IMG/VR virus record: IMGVR_UViG_3300009502_000187
Coordinates: 1 to 25,321 of that record
Strand: one strand, 5' to 3'
DNA from: a virus
Length of the DNA stretch: 25,321 bases
The notes beneath the pieces were generated by a model. That model was not told where the DNA came from, did no database searches, and saw nothing but the letters and a program-made list of their open reading frames with translations. Below, in pieces: positions 4,829 to 11,769 of the stretch (positions within the stretch are counted from its first letter, which is position 1; each line of letters starts with the position of its first letter). A program made the translations under genes and the position numbers.

Positions 4829-5347
4829 ATGGCGAATCGTAGAATGTTTAGTAAAGAAATAATTGGCAGTGATTCTTTTTTAGACCTGCCGGTATCAAGT
4901 CGGGAATTATATTTCCAACTTGGTATGTATGCCGATGATGATGGTTTCGTTTCCCCTAAAAAAGTAATAAGGATGGTTGGTTCGTCTGACGATGATTTAA
5001 AAATACTTTTGGCGAAAGAATATGTTTTACCTTTTAAAAGTGGCGTGATTGTCATAACCCACTGGAAAGATAATAATTACCTACGGTCTGACAGATATAC
5101 ACCAACGGTACACCAAGATGAGCTTAAATTGGCTCAAACAGATATGGTGTACCAACGGTACACCCAGTATAGGATAGGAAAGGATAGTAAAGAAGAGGAT
5201 AGAGGACTTTCTTCTAAAAAAAAACCTACTTATAGGGGGATGAGTATGCGTAAACAGGGAAACAAATGGTTTTGCCTTCCATTAGAGGGAGGACAATGGT
5301 TAGAGTTTGCCGCCCCAGAAAGTGAAATTGAATGGAAAACAATATGA
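4829..5347 (+). CDS. DnaD-like phage replisome organizer
   Basis: The start at 4829 gives a 172-residue protein beginning MANRRMFSKEIIGSDSFLDL, the usual N-terminus of phage replisome organizers. It continues with LYFQLGMYADDDGFV, the RMVGSSDDDLKILL winged-helix segment and VIVITHWKDNNYLRSDRY. These proteins bind the phage origin and recruit the host helicase. The open frame extends upstream to 4730, but that part is atypical and overlaps the promoter. The C-terminal third is a basic, variable linker plus a short domain (RKQGNKWFCLPLEGGQWLEF). The gene contains iteron-like repeats (5091-5164), as expected if the origin lies inside it. Its TGA overlaps the next gene's ATG at 5344. Confidence 0.82.
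   Translation: MANRRMFSKEIIGSDSFLDLPVSSRELYFQLGMYADDDGFVSPKKVIRMVGSSDDDLKILLAKEYVLPFKSGVIVITHWKDNNYLRSDRYTPTVHQDELKLAQTDMVYQRYTQYRIGKDSKEEDRGLSSKKKPTYRGMSMRKQGNKWFCLPLEGGQWLEFAAPESEIEWKTI
5091..5164. repeat. Two iteron-like repeats, possible replication origin
   Basis: ACAGATAT followed by ACCAACGGTACACC occurs at 5091-5114 and again at 5138-5164, with 2 and 5 bases between the two parts. In the second copy GGTGTACC-AAC-GGTACACC (5146-5164) is a perfect 8-bp inverted repeat. The 14-mer is read in different frames in the two copies (PTVH against YQRYT), so the DNA rather than the protein is conserved. Phage initiators often bind such sites inside their own gene. Confidence 0.55.
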
Positions 5348-5694
5348 AAAAAATAAAACCGGCGAAAATTAAAATTTCCGAGCATCAGATACAGCGTTGC
5401 GTGTTAGATAGGCTGGCTTATACAAACAATGTTTATTATGTACGCAATAATAGCGTGGCCGGTAAATTTGTAAGAGCTGATGGTTCTTGTGGATGGGTGA
5501 ATAACGCAAAGAAGGGCAGCCCCGACATAGTTCTGTGTAAAAATGGACTTTGGATAGGTTTAGAGATTAAAACACTTATAGGGAAACAATCTCCCGAACA
5601 AGAACAGGCCGAAAAAGATATACGGGACGCCGGTGGATTGTATTTTATTGTCAGAAGTGTAGAAGATTTAGAACAGATTTTGGATTGTATTTAA
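5344..5694 (+). CDS. VRR-NUC domain nuclease
   Basis: With the start at 5344 the protein has 116 residues. It carries the VRR-NUC/PD-(D/E)XK signature: an N-terminal HQIQRCVLDRL helix, KKGSPDIV with the metal-binding Asp61, the strand GLWIGLEIKT with Glu74 and Lys76, then GKQSPEQ and GGLYFIVRS. Family members nick or resolve branched DNA structures, and phage versions usually sit beside replication genes as here. An in-frame ATG at 5332 adds four residues. I prefer 5344 because ATGA overlaps also couple the genes at 6180, 16117 and 22526. All expected catalytic residues are present. Confidence 0.87.
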   Translation: MKKIKPAKIKISEHQIQRCVLDRLAYTNNVYYVRNNSVAGKFVRADGSCGWVNNAKKGSPDIVLCKNGLWIGLEIKTLIGKQSPEQEQAEKDIRDAGGLYFIVRSVEDLEQILDCI

Positions 5695-5712
5695 TGCACA
5701 GGGTTAGTATGT

Positions 5713-5741
5713 TTGACATAGACCCAAAAAAAGAGTATAAT
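5713..5741 (+). promoter_or_regulatory. Perfect consensus sigma70 promoter
   Basis: TTGACA (5713-5718), a 17-base spacer and TATAAT (5736-5741) match the sigma70 consensus at all 12 positions. Transcription should begin near 5748, about 10 bases before the ATG at 5758, leaving little room for a ribosome-binding site. Confidence 0.85.
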
Positions 5742-5757
5742 TATCTAAAATAAATCT

Positions 5758-5955
5758 ATGGCATTTGATTCTAAATATTACTCAGAGAAAAAGCAGAAGT
5801 TAATCTCAAAAGCTAACCAGCTTCAGCAAGATTATTTGCAGGGAGCATTTAGATTCACTGGAGAACTAAATGATATACAGGCCGAATTGCAAACAATAAA
5901 CGAATGGGAGAAGGAAAATTCACCAAAAATAAAAGAAGTTAAACCTCCTAAATAG
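5758..5955 (+). CDS. 65-residue coiled-coil protein with its own promoter and terminator
   Basis: The protein (MAFDSKYYSEKKQKLISKAN, then QLQQDYLQGAFRFTGELNDIQAEL and a lysine-rich, proline-containing tail) is mainly alpha-helical with heptad-like spacing. It has no recognised domain, signal peptide or membrane segment. It stands alone between a perfect consensus promoter and an intrinsic terminator that overlaps its TAG stop, so it is probably made abundantly from a short monocistronic mRNA. Possible roles are an early host-takeover factor, an anti-defence protein or a structural accessory protein. None is supported directly by the sequence. Confidence 0.75.
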   Translation: MAFDSKYYSEKKQKLISKANQLQQDYLQGAFRFTGELNDIQAELQTINEWEKENSPKIKEVKPPK

Positions 5956-5970
5956 AGGTTTTTGTATTTT
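5941..5970 (+). terminator. Intrinsic terminator overlapping a stop codon
   Basis: AAACCTC (5941-5947) pairs with GAGGTTT (5955-5961) around a 7-base loop and is followed by TTGTATTTT. The stem includes the end of the 65-residue gene and its TAG, closing the transcript that begins near 5748. Confidence 0.75.
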
Positions 5971-5971
5971 C

Positions 5972-5997
5972 AAGCGACTTCGGTCGTTTACTTCTTT
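5972..5997 (+). terminator. Second terminator-like hairpin with UUCG tetraloop
   Basis: AAGCGAC (5972-5978) and GTCGTTT (5983-5989) form a 7-bp stem (one G-U) capped by the very stable C(TTCG)G loop. The pyrimidine-rich ACTTCTTT follows. It is in tandem with the terminator at 5941, which suggests strong insulation from the virion operon. Confidence 0.65.
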
Positions 5998-6000
5998 GTA

Positions 6001-6037
6001 TAACCTATATGGTTACAGAAGAGCCACTGTAGTGGCT
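6001..6037 (+). promoter_or_regulatory. Two short hairpins before the virion operon
   Basis: TAACC/GGTTA (6001-6005 with 6011-6015) and AGCCAC/GTGGCT (6022-6027 with 6032-6037, loop TGTA) lie between the tandem terminators and the ATG at 6052. Neither is followed by a T-run. They may protect the 5' end of the operon mRNA or be a processing site. No convincing promoter is visible in this gap. Confidence 0.4.
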
Positions 6038-6051
6038 TGAGAATAAAAATT

Positions 6052-6183
6052 ATGTATTACCAATTCCAAAACTTCTTTTATGATTTGTCGGATATGTTCA
6101 ATAACCTTGTGCCGGGATTGATATTTGTAACGATAATAATACTGTGGGTTAAGTTGATAGGTTGGGTAGACAAACACCTATGA
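6052..6183 (+). CDS. 43-residue single-pass membrane protein
   Basis: This ORF encodes MYYQFQNFFYDLSDMFNNLV followed by one strongly hydrophobic segment (about residues 19-38: VPGLIFVTIIILWVKLIGWV) and a short charged end (DKHL). Its TGA overlaps the ATG at 6180 (ATGA), so it is translationally coupled to the next membrane protein. The size and topology resemble holin or spanin-like accessory proteins, but no lysis enzyme is next to it. It is the first gene of the rightward packaging and virion operon. Confidence 0.7.
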   Translation: MYYQFQNFFYDLSDMFNNLVPGLIFVTIIILWVKLIGWVDKHL

Positions 6184-6563
6184 TAAAGAAAGATTTGTTT
6201 CTGTGGTATGTAAAAATAGATGCTTGGAGATTGCGTGGCGGTTATTGGAAAGACACCCTATTCGGATATTTAAGTATCAACACGATAATTCAGGGAGTAA
6301 CAGTTGGAGGGATCTTAAAGCTGACGATGTTCCAGAACCTACCGATGTGGACATTTGTAATGTTTATTGTTATAGGGGGATTAGCATTAGAGTTTGTTAA
6401 AATGTTAATAGGCTGGATAGATTTCCATTATGGGATATGGGAGAGACAGGCCGAGTGGGGTCAGAAACAACAACAGAATGCGCCGTTTAATAAAGAGTTG
6501 GTTGCTACACTAAATAACATCTGTGATAAGTTAGGAGTTCGTAGCGAATTCAAAGATTTATAA
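6180..6563 (+). CDS. 127-residue membrane protein, holin-like (tentative)
   Basis: The start at 6180 (MIKKDLFLWYVKIDAW) is preferred over 6162 because it makes an ATGA overlap with the 43-residue gene. There are two hydrophobic segments, at about residues 30-50 and 57-76, separated by a short turn, then a cytoplasmic-type tail (IDFHYGIWERQAEWGQKQQQ, ending NICDKLGVRSEFKDL). Two close membrane helices with a charged C-terminus fit a class II holin or another small phage membrane protein. The placement just before the terminase is consistent with a lysis or exclusion role, but no motif proves it. Confidence 0.65.
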   Translation: MIKKDLFLWYVKIDAWRLRGGYWKDTLFGYLSINTIIQGVTVGGILKLTMFQNLPMWTFVMFIVIGGLALEFVKMLIGWIDFHYGIWERQAEWGQKQQQNAPFNKELVATLNNICDKLGVRSEFKDL

Positions 6564-6564
6564 T

Positions 6565-6732
6565 ATGGATTGCACAGTAATAACAAAATGTGATTTTCCT
6601 CCCTGCCACCCGAACATACAAGATTGTTTATTCACTGTACAATGGGGAGATTTATTACAAACTTTATTTTATTTATTTGTTATAGGATTTTTTATATGGT
6701 TAGCAGTAATGCTTATTAAAAATGTTTGGTGA
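6565..6732 (+). CDS. 55-residue Cys-containing membrane protein
   Basis: The ORF begins 1 base after the previous stop. The N-terminal half carries four Cys (3, 9, 14 and 21) and CDFPPCHPN, and residues 32-51 form a hydrophobic segment (QTLFYLFVIGFFIWLAVMLI). A Cys-rich head with a C-terminal membrane helix suggests a small protein held by disulphides outside the membrane or by metal inside it. It is called from gapless placement and membrane-protein composition. Its function is unknown. Confidence 0.6.
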   Translation: MDCTVITKCDFPPCHPNIQDCLFTVQWGDLLQTLFYLFVIGFFIWLAVMLIKNVW

Positions 6733-6808
6733 TTTAATATTAGGAATAGTAATAGGAATATTAATAATGGTAGTAATAAATAACAATGGAAGAATATCCG
6801 AACCTTAA
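6722..6808 (+). CDS. 28-residue membrane microprotein
   Basis: MFGDLILGIVIGILIMVVINNNGRISEP is one hydrophobic helix followed by a polar end. It overlaps the previous gene by 11 bases and the small terminase gene by 23, a tight packing typical of this operon. So short an ORF could arise by chance, but it keeps the run of small membrane genes unbroken. Confidence 0.4.
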   Translation: MFGDLILGIVIGILIMVVINNNGRISEP

Positions 6809-7097
6809 ACCATTTGTACCGGGAGACCCAAGAATAAATTTGAAAGGAAGACCAAAGCGCAAGACAATCAAAGAGAGAGTGATAGACTACTTAGAAGAAC
6901 ATCCAGATGATATGGAGGGATTTGTAAAACATTTTGTAGAAAAGAATCGTGATTTAGCTTGGCAAATGTTAGAAGGAAGGCCACCACAAGATATAACCTC
7001 CGGCGGAGAGAAAATAAATCCACTGCCGATATTAAATGTCACTTTACAGCCAAACAACAGCAACCAACAGAATACTGAAACTGAACAAAAGACTTAG
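6786..7097 (+). CDS. Small terminase subunit candidate (DUF5681-like)
   Basis: This 103-residue protein begins MEEYPNLKPFVPGDPRINLKG and contains GRPKRKTIKERVIDYLEEHP, a basic GRPK motif as in DUF5681 proteins that precede phage large terminases. A helical segment follows (MEGFVKHFVEKNRDLAWQMLEGRPPQDITS), then a Gln/Asn-rich tail. The position directly before, and overlapping by 62 bases, the large subunit supports a DNA-recognition role in packaging. It lacks a clear classical HTH, so the call rests on motif and context. Confidence 0.7.
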   Translation: MEEYPNLKPFVPGDPRINLKGRPKRKTIKERVIDYLEEHPDDMEGFVKHFVEKNRDLAWQMLEGRPPQDITSGGEKINPLPILNVTLQPNNSNQQNTETEQKT

Positions 7098-8226
7098 AAT
7101 TATACAAGGTGGCACTTCTGCCAGTAAAACAGTAAGTATAATATTATATTTAATAGCAATGGCACAGTCGGATACAATTCCGACATTAACAAGTATAGTA
7201 TCAGAGTCATTTCCACATCTTAGAAGGGGAGTAGAAAGAGATTTCCTTAATATTTTAAAGGAACATCACTACTTCATTGATAAACTGTGGGATAAGACAA
7301 ATCATATTTATACATTTGAAACAGGAAGTCAGATTGAGTTTTTCTCAGTGGATCAATCAGAGAAAGTTAGAGGTGCAAGGCGTGATAGATTATTTATAAA
7401 CGAGTGCAATAACGTAAAGTTTACAGCATTTGAGGAATTAGAGGTTAGAACCAAAGACTTTATATTTCTTGATTATAATCCTACAAACGAGTTTTGGTTA
7501 TTCACAGAAGTAGAACCAAAGAGAACAGACTGGGAGAAAATAATTTTAACTTATAAAGATAATGAGGCATTATCAAAAGAAATCATTGCAAGCATTGAGC
7601 AAAGAAGAAATAGGGCAGACTGGTGGAGAGTATACGGACTCGGTGAGCTTGGTGAGATTGAAGGTAAAATCTATAAAGACTGGCAGATTATATCCGATAT
7701 ACCACACGAAGCAAGGTTGGAGTGTTACGGGTTGGATTACGGATACACTAACGACCCTACCGCAATTACTGCAATTTATTATTGGAACGGAGGATATATT
7801 CTTGACGAAATAGCTTATAACAAAGGACTCAGTAATAAAGATATTGATGACATACTTAAGAATCAACCACAGGCCACAGTAGTTCCGGACAGCGCAGAAC
7901 CTAAGAGTAATGATGAGTTAAAGAAATATGGCTTAACAGTTATTCCGGCCGAGAAAGGCAAAGATTCAGTAAGACACGGTATAGACTTGGTAAAGATGCA
8001 AAGGATTAGTATAACTCAACGCAGTATAAACATAATCAAAGAATACAGGAATTACTTATGGGAAGTTGATAAAGACGGAAAAGTATTAAACGTTCCTGAA
8101 CACGAGTTTAGTCATTCAATGGATAGTATTAGATACGGAATGAGTTATTTATTAAAGAACCCAAAAATAGATTTAAAACAATTTACCTCTCAATTTTCAA
8201 CGAGGGATGAAAATACAAACAGATAA
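7036..8226 (+). CDS. terL: Large terminase subunit (ATPase and nuclease)
   Basis: This 396-residue packaging motor protein has an N-terminal ATPase with Walker A GGTSASKT at 25-32 (Ser replaces the usual Gly before Lys) and Walker B DRLFINECNN at 117-126, with Glu123 as the likely catalytic residue. A coupling segment, FLDYNPTNEFWLF, follows at 144-156. The C-terminal RNase H-like nuclease has GLDYGYTNDPTA (Asp234), VVPDSAEPKS (Asp285) and HSMDSIRYG (Asp363). It cuts concatemers and pumps DNA into proheads through the portal. It overlaps the small subunit gene by 62 bases, which requires a start inside it. An 18-base gap with a GGCGG motif separates it from the next gene. Confidence 0.93.
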   Translation: MSLYSQTTATNRILKLNKRLRIIQGGTSASKTVSIILYLIAMAQSDTIPTLTSIVSESFPHLRRGVERDFLNILKEHHYFIDKLWDKTNHIYTFETGSQIEFFSVDQSEKVRGARRDRLFINECNNVKFTAFEELEVRTKDFIFLDYNPTNEFWLFTEVEPKRTDWEKIILTYKDNEALSKEIIASIEQRRNRADWWRVYGLGELGEIEGKIYKDWQIISDIPHEARLECYGLDYGYTNDPTAITAIYYWNGGYILDEIAYNKGLSNKDIDDILKNQPQATVVPDSAEPKSNDELKKYGLTVIPAEKGKDSVRHGIDLVKMQRISITQRSINIIKEYRNYLWEVDKDGKVLNVPEHEFSHSMDSIRYGMSYLLKNPKIDLKQFTSQFSTRDENTNR

Positions 8227-8227
8227 T

Positions 8228-8237
8228 TAATCGGCGG
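8228..8237 (+). promoter_or_regulatory. TAATCGGCGG ribosome-binding-like motif, copy 1
   Basis: TAATCGGCGG ends 7 bases before the ATG at 8245. The same 10-mer occurs at 8530-8539 and 11754-11763, each ending 6 bases before the start of a structural gene. The spacing is that of a Shine-Dalgarno, but the core is GGCGG, not GGAGG. Confidence 0.6.
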
Positions 8238-8244
8238 AAAACAA

Positions 8245-8532
8245 ATGTACGGCTCAAGCAGAACAACAATTAAAAACTTAACAGGAACGCCATCGGCTTC
8301 AGCACAGGTATTAGCCGGTGAAGGTTGGCTTTCAGGATATACTTGCAATGCTACTTCGTCAGGCACTATTGCTTTGTATGATGCTTTGACAGCAACAGGC
8401 ACAGCGGTATTTAATGCAACTCCAACGGCGAGTGAAACAGTGATATTGCCCAATATACACTTCAAAACAGGATGTTTTTGTACAATAGGTGGAACGTCAA
8501 TTAATATTTCATTTTATACTTTAGAGCAATAA
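8245..8532 (+). CDS. 95-residue beta-rich structural protein (decoration-like)
   Basis: The protein begins MYGSSRTTIKNLTGTPSASA and continues with Gly/Thr/Ala-rich beta strands (LSGYTCNATSSGTIALYDAL, TGTAVFNATPTASETVILP) and FKTGCFCTIGGTSINISFYT at the end. The composition matches small head-decoration or fibre-like proteins. It lies between terminase and portal and has its own GGCGG motif, and the portal gene repeats that arrangement 13 bases later. The GSSRT segment, with the same 16 bases of DNA, recurs in the fibre protein at 25159. The exact function is unknown. Confidence 0.65.
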   Translation: MYGSSRTTIKNLTGTPSASAQVLAGEGWLSGYTCNATSSGTIALYDALTATGTAVFNATPTASETVILPNIHFKTGCFCTIGGTSINISFYTLEQ

Positions 8533-8545
8533 TCGGCGGGAATAA

Positions 8546-10372
8546 ATGTCAGACCTCACAATCTATGAATTAGTCCGGAGAAACGAGAATAACCATATAC
8601 TCGGTAATGTAAAAACGAGTAAATATGTTTATAGTAATTTCTATGAAGATGTCTCAACTATTGAGGCGTATTTGAATAGCAGACATATTACTGGTGATAA
8701 AGATTCACTCGGTAGGGACAAACCATTTTTTAATATAGTATTAGGCGCAAGAAACATTTGGTTCAGGGCTACTGACTTAGACAGAAAGAATATAGTTGCA
8801 AAGTCCAAAAAAGCAAAGGACAGGATTGCTTCGTTTTTGTTTACAATACACGTTAACAAGTGGATGAAAGATGAGAACTTCGGTAAATATTTGAATGATT
8901 GGGGATTGCAGTTAGCCAGTTACAACTCCGCCGTTACTAAGTTTGTAGAGAATAAAGATGGTTTGCACATCAAAGTTATCAGTTGGGATAAGTTAATCCC
9001 AGATACATTAAACTTTGACCAAAACCCAAAGATTGAGATATTAGAACTAACTCAAGAAGAACTAAGAAGTAATCCAAGTTATGACCAAGAGATAGTTGAG
9101 AACCTTATTGAAGCACAGGTAACAAGAAAGACCATAGACAGACAATCAAAAGATGTTAATAAGTCAAACTATGTAAGGTTGTATGAGGTACACGGAGAGA
9201 TGCCGTTGTCTTGGCTTACGGGAAAAAAGAAAGACGAGAACGAGTATGTTCAGCAAATGCACGTAATCAGCTTTGTAGCAGGAAAAGCATCTAATACATT
9301 TGATAACTTCACACTATATTCAGGCCAAGAGAAACAAGACCCATATTACTTAACTCAACTGATACCTGCCATAGACGGCTCAATATCGCTTATGGGAGCG
9401 GTTAAAACTCTGTTTGATGCTCAATGGATGACTAACCATACCATTAAGAATATTAAAGACCAATTAGACTTAGCTTCTAAACTCATATTCCAAACTAACG
9501 ATCCGGCGTATGCTAACCAGAATGTATTAGAAAACATAGAGCAAGGGCAGATTATGGTTTATCAGGAAGGTAAGAACGAACTAACTCAAGTACAAAACAA
9601 TAGCCACGACATACAAGCATTGCAGAACTTTATGGGAGAGTGGAAACAGTTGACTCAAGAGGTTACAAATACCCCACAAGTAATGCAAGGTTCAGCAAGT
9701 TCTTCACAATCGGCTTATGCTAAAGAAGCTTTGATGCTACAACAGGCACAACAGAACTTTGACATAATGACACAGAATAAAGGTTTAGCCTTAGAGGAAA
9801 TGTTTAGAAAATATATAACGCCATATATCTTAAAAGGACTTAACAACTCTAAAGAAATAGCCACTGAATTAGACGCCTATGGCATAGACCAAATAGACAA
9901 GGCATACATTTCTACAACTGCCGCTAAAAGATTCAACCAAAAGGCAATTAACGCTGTTTTAAACGATTCTGAACTGCCATCACTGGCTCAAGAACAGCAA
10001 TCGGCACAACAAGAACTTCAAGATATGGGTTCTATGAGGTTTATTAAACCAGACGAAATGACAGATATGGATTGGAAAGATTACTTTAAAGGATTTGAAG
10101 CAGATGTGGAATATCAAATAACAGACGAGAATGTTGATAAAAATAATGTTTTAACCGGATTGAATGGAGTATTTCAGACAATAGTCAGTATGCAAGGCAG
10201 ACCAATGACTCCGGCGGAGAAATTAGTATTTAACAAAATTCTTGATAACCTCGGAACAGTAAATCCGGCCGAAATACAGGAAACAACGAATAATCAGCCA
10301 CAACAACCAGTAATGCCTAACGGTGGTATGGTCGGCGCTGGTATGCCAATGAATAATCAATTAACCCAATAA
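8546..10372 (+). CDS. Portal protein
   Basis: This 608-residue protein sits where the portal belongs, directly after the terminase block. It has the expected mixed N-terminal region (FNIVLGARNIWFRATDLDRKN), a crown and wing region, and a long helical stem segment (ISLMGAVKTLFDAQWMTNHT, then QNFMGEWKQLTQEVTNTPQV). VMQGSASSSQSAYAKEAL is a typical portal tunnel-loop region. The C-terminus is a Gln/Asn/Pro/Met-rich flexible tail. It would form the dodecameric ring at one capsid vertex through which DNA enters and leaves. A TAATCGGCGG motif ends 6 bases before its ATG and overlaps the preceding stop. Confidence 0.85.
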   Translation: MSDLTIYELVRRNENNHILGNVKTSKYVYSNFYEDVSTIEAYLNSRHITGDKDSLGRDKPFFNIVLGARNIWFRATDLDRKNIVAKSKKAKDRIASFLFTIHVNKWMKDENFGKYLNDWGLQLASYNSAVTKFVENKDGLHIKVISWDKLIPDTLNFDQNPKIEILELTQEELRSNPSYDQEIVENLIEAQVTRKTIDRQSKDVNKSNYVRLYEVHGEMPLSWLTGKKKDENEYVQQMHVISFVAGKASNTFDNFTLYSGQEKQDPYYLTQLIPAIDGSISLMGAVKTLFDAQWMTNHTIKNIKDQLDLASKLIFQTNDPAYANQNVLENIEQGQIMVYQEGKNELTQVQNNSHDIQALQNFMGEWKQLTQEVTNTPQVMQGSASSSQSAYAKEALMLQQAQQNFDIMTQNKGLALEEMFRKYITPYILKGLNNSKEIATELDAYGIDQIDKAYISTTAAKRFNQKAINAVLNDSELPSLAQEQQSAQQELQDMGSMRFIKPDEMTDMDWKDYFKGFEADVEYQITDENVDKNNVLTGLNGVFQTIVSMQGRPMTPAEKLVFNKILDNLGTVNPAEIQETTNNQPQQPVMPNGGMVGAGMPMNNQLTQ

Positions 10373-10374
10373 AT

Positions 10375-10479
10375 ATGACAGAAGAAACAAAAATAGAAAC
10401 AACAGAGCCAACGGCGGAAGCTCCTGTAGAAGTAAAAGAGCCAGTAGCAGAACCGGAAACTCTTGTTATAAGAGCATAA
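10375..10479 (+). CDS. 34-residue acidic peptide
   Basis: The ORF begins 2 bases after the portal stop and ends with TAATG, shared with the next gene's ATG at 10479. The peptide (MTEETKIETTEPTAEAPVEV, then KEPVAEPETLVIRA) is a Glu/Pro/Thr tract without secondary structure. Its only clear property is translational coupling between its neighbours. It may be a leader that controls the next gene or a small scaffold-like cofactor. Confidence 0.5.
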   Translation: MTEETKIETTEPTAEAPVEVKEPVAEPETLVIRA

Positions 10480-11072
10480 TGGATGAACAACCAACACAAC
10501 CAAAGAAAAGGCAGACAATGAGGTATTCAGACGATGAACTCCAAGCAATTAAAGGAGTATTCGCTGAAAATGAAGACCTTTTAAAAGCAATCAGGAAAGT
10601 ATTTTATCAGATGCCATTATCAGCATTAGACCTATCTTTATTACAGATACCTTTTGCTAACAAACCATTAAATCAAAAAGTATTACGAAAGACATTTCTC
10701 CCTACTATCACAGGAGACGCTCCAATACAACAGAACTTTGATTTATGGTTGACACTTGCCTTAAAGGATATGCCGGTAGAGGAAGCCGCAGTCCATATGA
10801 AATCAGTAGGATTATGGATTGAATACATAAAACAACAACTGAAAGCTATTGAGACAGGTAAGTACCAAGTTAAAAAACCTAAGATTAGCTTTGAAGGATT
10901 AACAGATATTAAAGATAAAGTAAGTTGGGAAATGTACGCTGAAATGTTAGCAAGGAATACAATAATAAATCACGTTGAACAACAGCTTAGACAATTGGAT
11001 TTATTAGCCGGTAAAAAAGACGAAACGCCAGAACAGACTATTGAGAGATTAAGCAAGGATTCAAATAAATAA
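10479..11072 (+). CDS. 197-residue head-region protein of unknown function
   Basis: The protein is largely helical. A basic N-terminus (PKKRQTMRYSDDELQAIKGV) is followed by alternating charged and hydrophobic helices (FAENEDLLKAIRKVFYQMPL, NHVEQQLRQLDLLAGKKDET). The ALDLSLLQIPFANKPLNQKVLRK region resembles proteins that follow the portal in metagenomic podovirus-like phages. The place between portal and scaffold suggests a head-assembly role. It begins in a TAATG overlap with the 34-residue peptide and is followed by a structured 58-base gap. Confidence 0.7.
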   Translation: MDEQPTQPKKRQTMRYSDDELQAIKGVFAENEDLLKAIRKVFYQMPLSALDLSLLQIPFANKPLNQKVLRKTFLPTITGDAPIQQNFDLWLTLALKDMPVEEAAVHMKSVGLWIEYIKQQLKAIETGKYQVKKPKISFEGLTDIKDKVSWEMYAEMLARNTIINHVEQQLRQLDLLAGKKDETPEQTIERLSKDSNK

Positions 11073-11080
11073 AATTAAAA

Positions 11081-11126
11081 TTGTGTAGCCTCACTCCAAA
11101 AGGCATTAGAGCTGCCAAGCTCACAA
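11081..11126 (+). promoter_or_regulatory. Three-way-junction-like leader before the scaffold gene
   Basis: TTGT (11081-11084) and ACAA (11123-11126) can close a junction holding two hairpins: GCCT/AGGC (11088-11091 with 11101-11104) and GAGCT/AGCTC (11109-11113 with 11118-11122, loop GCCA). It ends 4 bases before the ATG at 11131, which has no Shine-Dalgarno. It shares the order GTGTAG-GCC-GGCATTA with the element at 13866-13905. Confidence 0.4.
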
Positions 11127-11130
11127 AACT

Positions 11131-11721
11131 ATGGACACAAACATTGATGACTCCAACATCCCAAATGGAGAGGAAGTAGTCCTTAAACCTACACCTGAAG
11201 CAGGATTGCCAGTTGACCCTGTAGAGGTAGAACCGAAAGACGAAGATGCAACTGACACAGATGCTCTAAAGCAACGCAATCAGGAACTTTACGAGCAACT
11301 TAAAAAGGCTAAGGGTTTTGCCAGAGACAAAGTGTCCGGCAAATGGGTTAAGAAAGAAGAAGCAAAGCAACCCGAATTAGTAGGAGTTGCAGTTAACCCA
11401 AAAGGCATTAACTTAGATGAGATTTATACTCTTGTTAAAGCTAATGTTCCATCAGACGACAAAGACGAAGCCGTTTTGTATGCCCGAAGCCATAATATGT
11501 CAGTAGATGCCGCACTTAAAACAGAAGAATTGAAATCAATTCTGAGAATAAGGGCAGATTACAGGAAGTCAGCAGAAGCCGCAAGCGTTACTAATGCTCG
11601 TTATGGTGGCCATAAACCATCAGAGGAACAGATATTGGCTGATGCAGAGAAAGGAATATTAGCTGACCCTGAAACAATGGCAAACTTGTCTTTTAAAAGG
11701 AAACTGGGTGGAAAGAAATAA
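11131..11721 (+). CDS. Scaffold-like head protein
   Basis: This 196-residue protein has an acidic, proline-rich, disordered N-terminus (residues 1-45). A probable coiled coil (ALKQRNQELYEQLKKAKGFA), a middle region with VSGKWVKKEEAKQP and a basic C-terminal end (ANLSFKRKLGGKK) follow. Acidic and helical proteins ending in a basic tail directly upstream of the coat gene are usually scaffolds, whose C-terminus binds coat subunits during prohead assembly and which then leave or are cleaved. No protease is seen in the window. The call rests on architecture and position rather than on a sequence match. Confidence 0.7.
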   Translation: MDTNIDDSNIPNGEEVVLKPTPEAGLPVDPVEVEPKDEDATDTDALKQRNQELYEQLKKAKGFARDKVSGKWVKKEEAKQPELVGVAVNPKGINLDEIYTLVKANVPSDDKDEAVLYARSHNMSVDAALKTEELKSILRIRADYRKSAEAASVTNARYGGHKPSEEQILADAEKGILADPETMANLSFKRKLGGKK

Positions 11722-11753
11722 CTGTGGCGGGGAACGGTTAAGGTAAATTAACT

Positions 11754-11763
11754 TAATCGGCGG
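11754..11763 (+). promoter_or_regulatory. TAATCGGCGG ribosome-binding-like motif, copy 3, deciding the coat start
   Basis: GGCGG at 11759-11763 ends 6 bases before GTG at 11770. An ATG at 11768 is immediately followed by TGA and cannot be the start, so the motif spacing selects the GTG. A small GTTAA/TTAAC hairpin (11737-11752) lies just upstream. Confidence 0.6.
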
Positions 11764-11769
11764 AATAAT

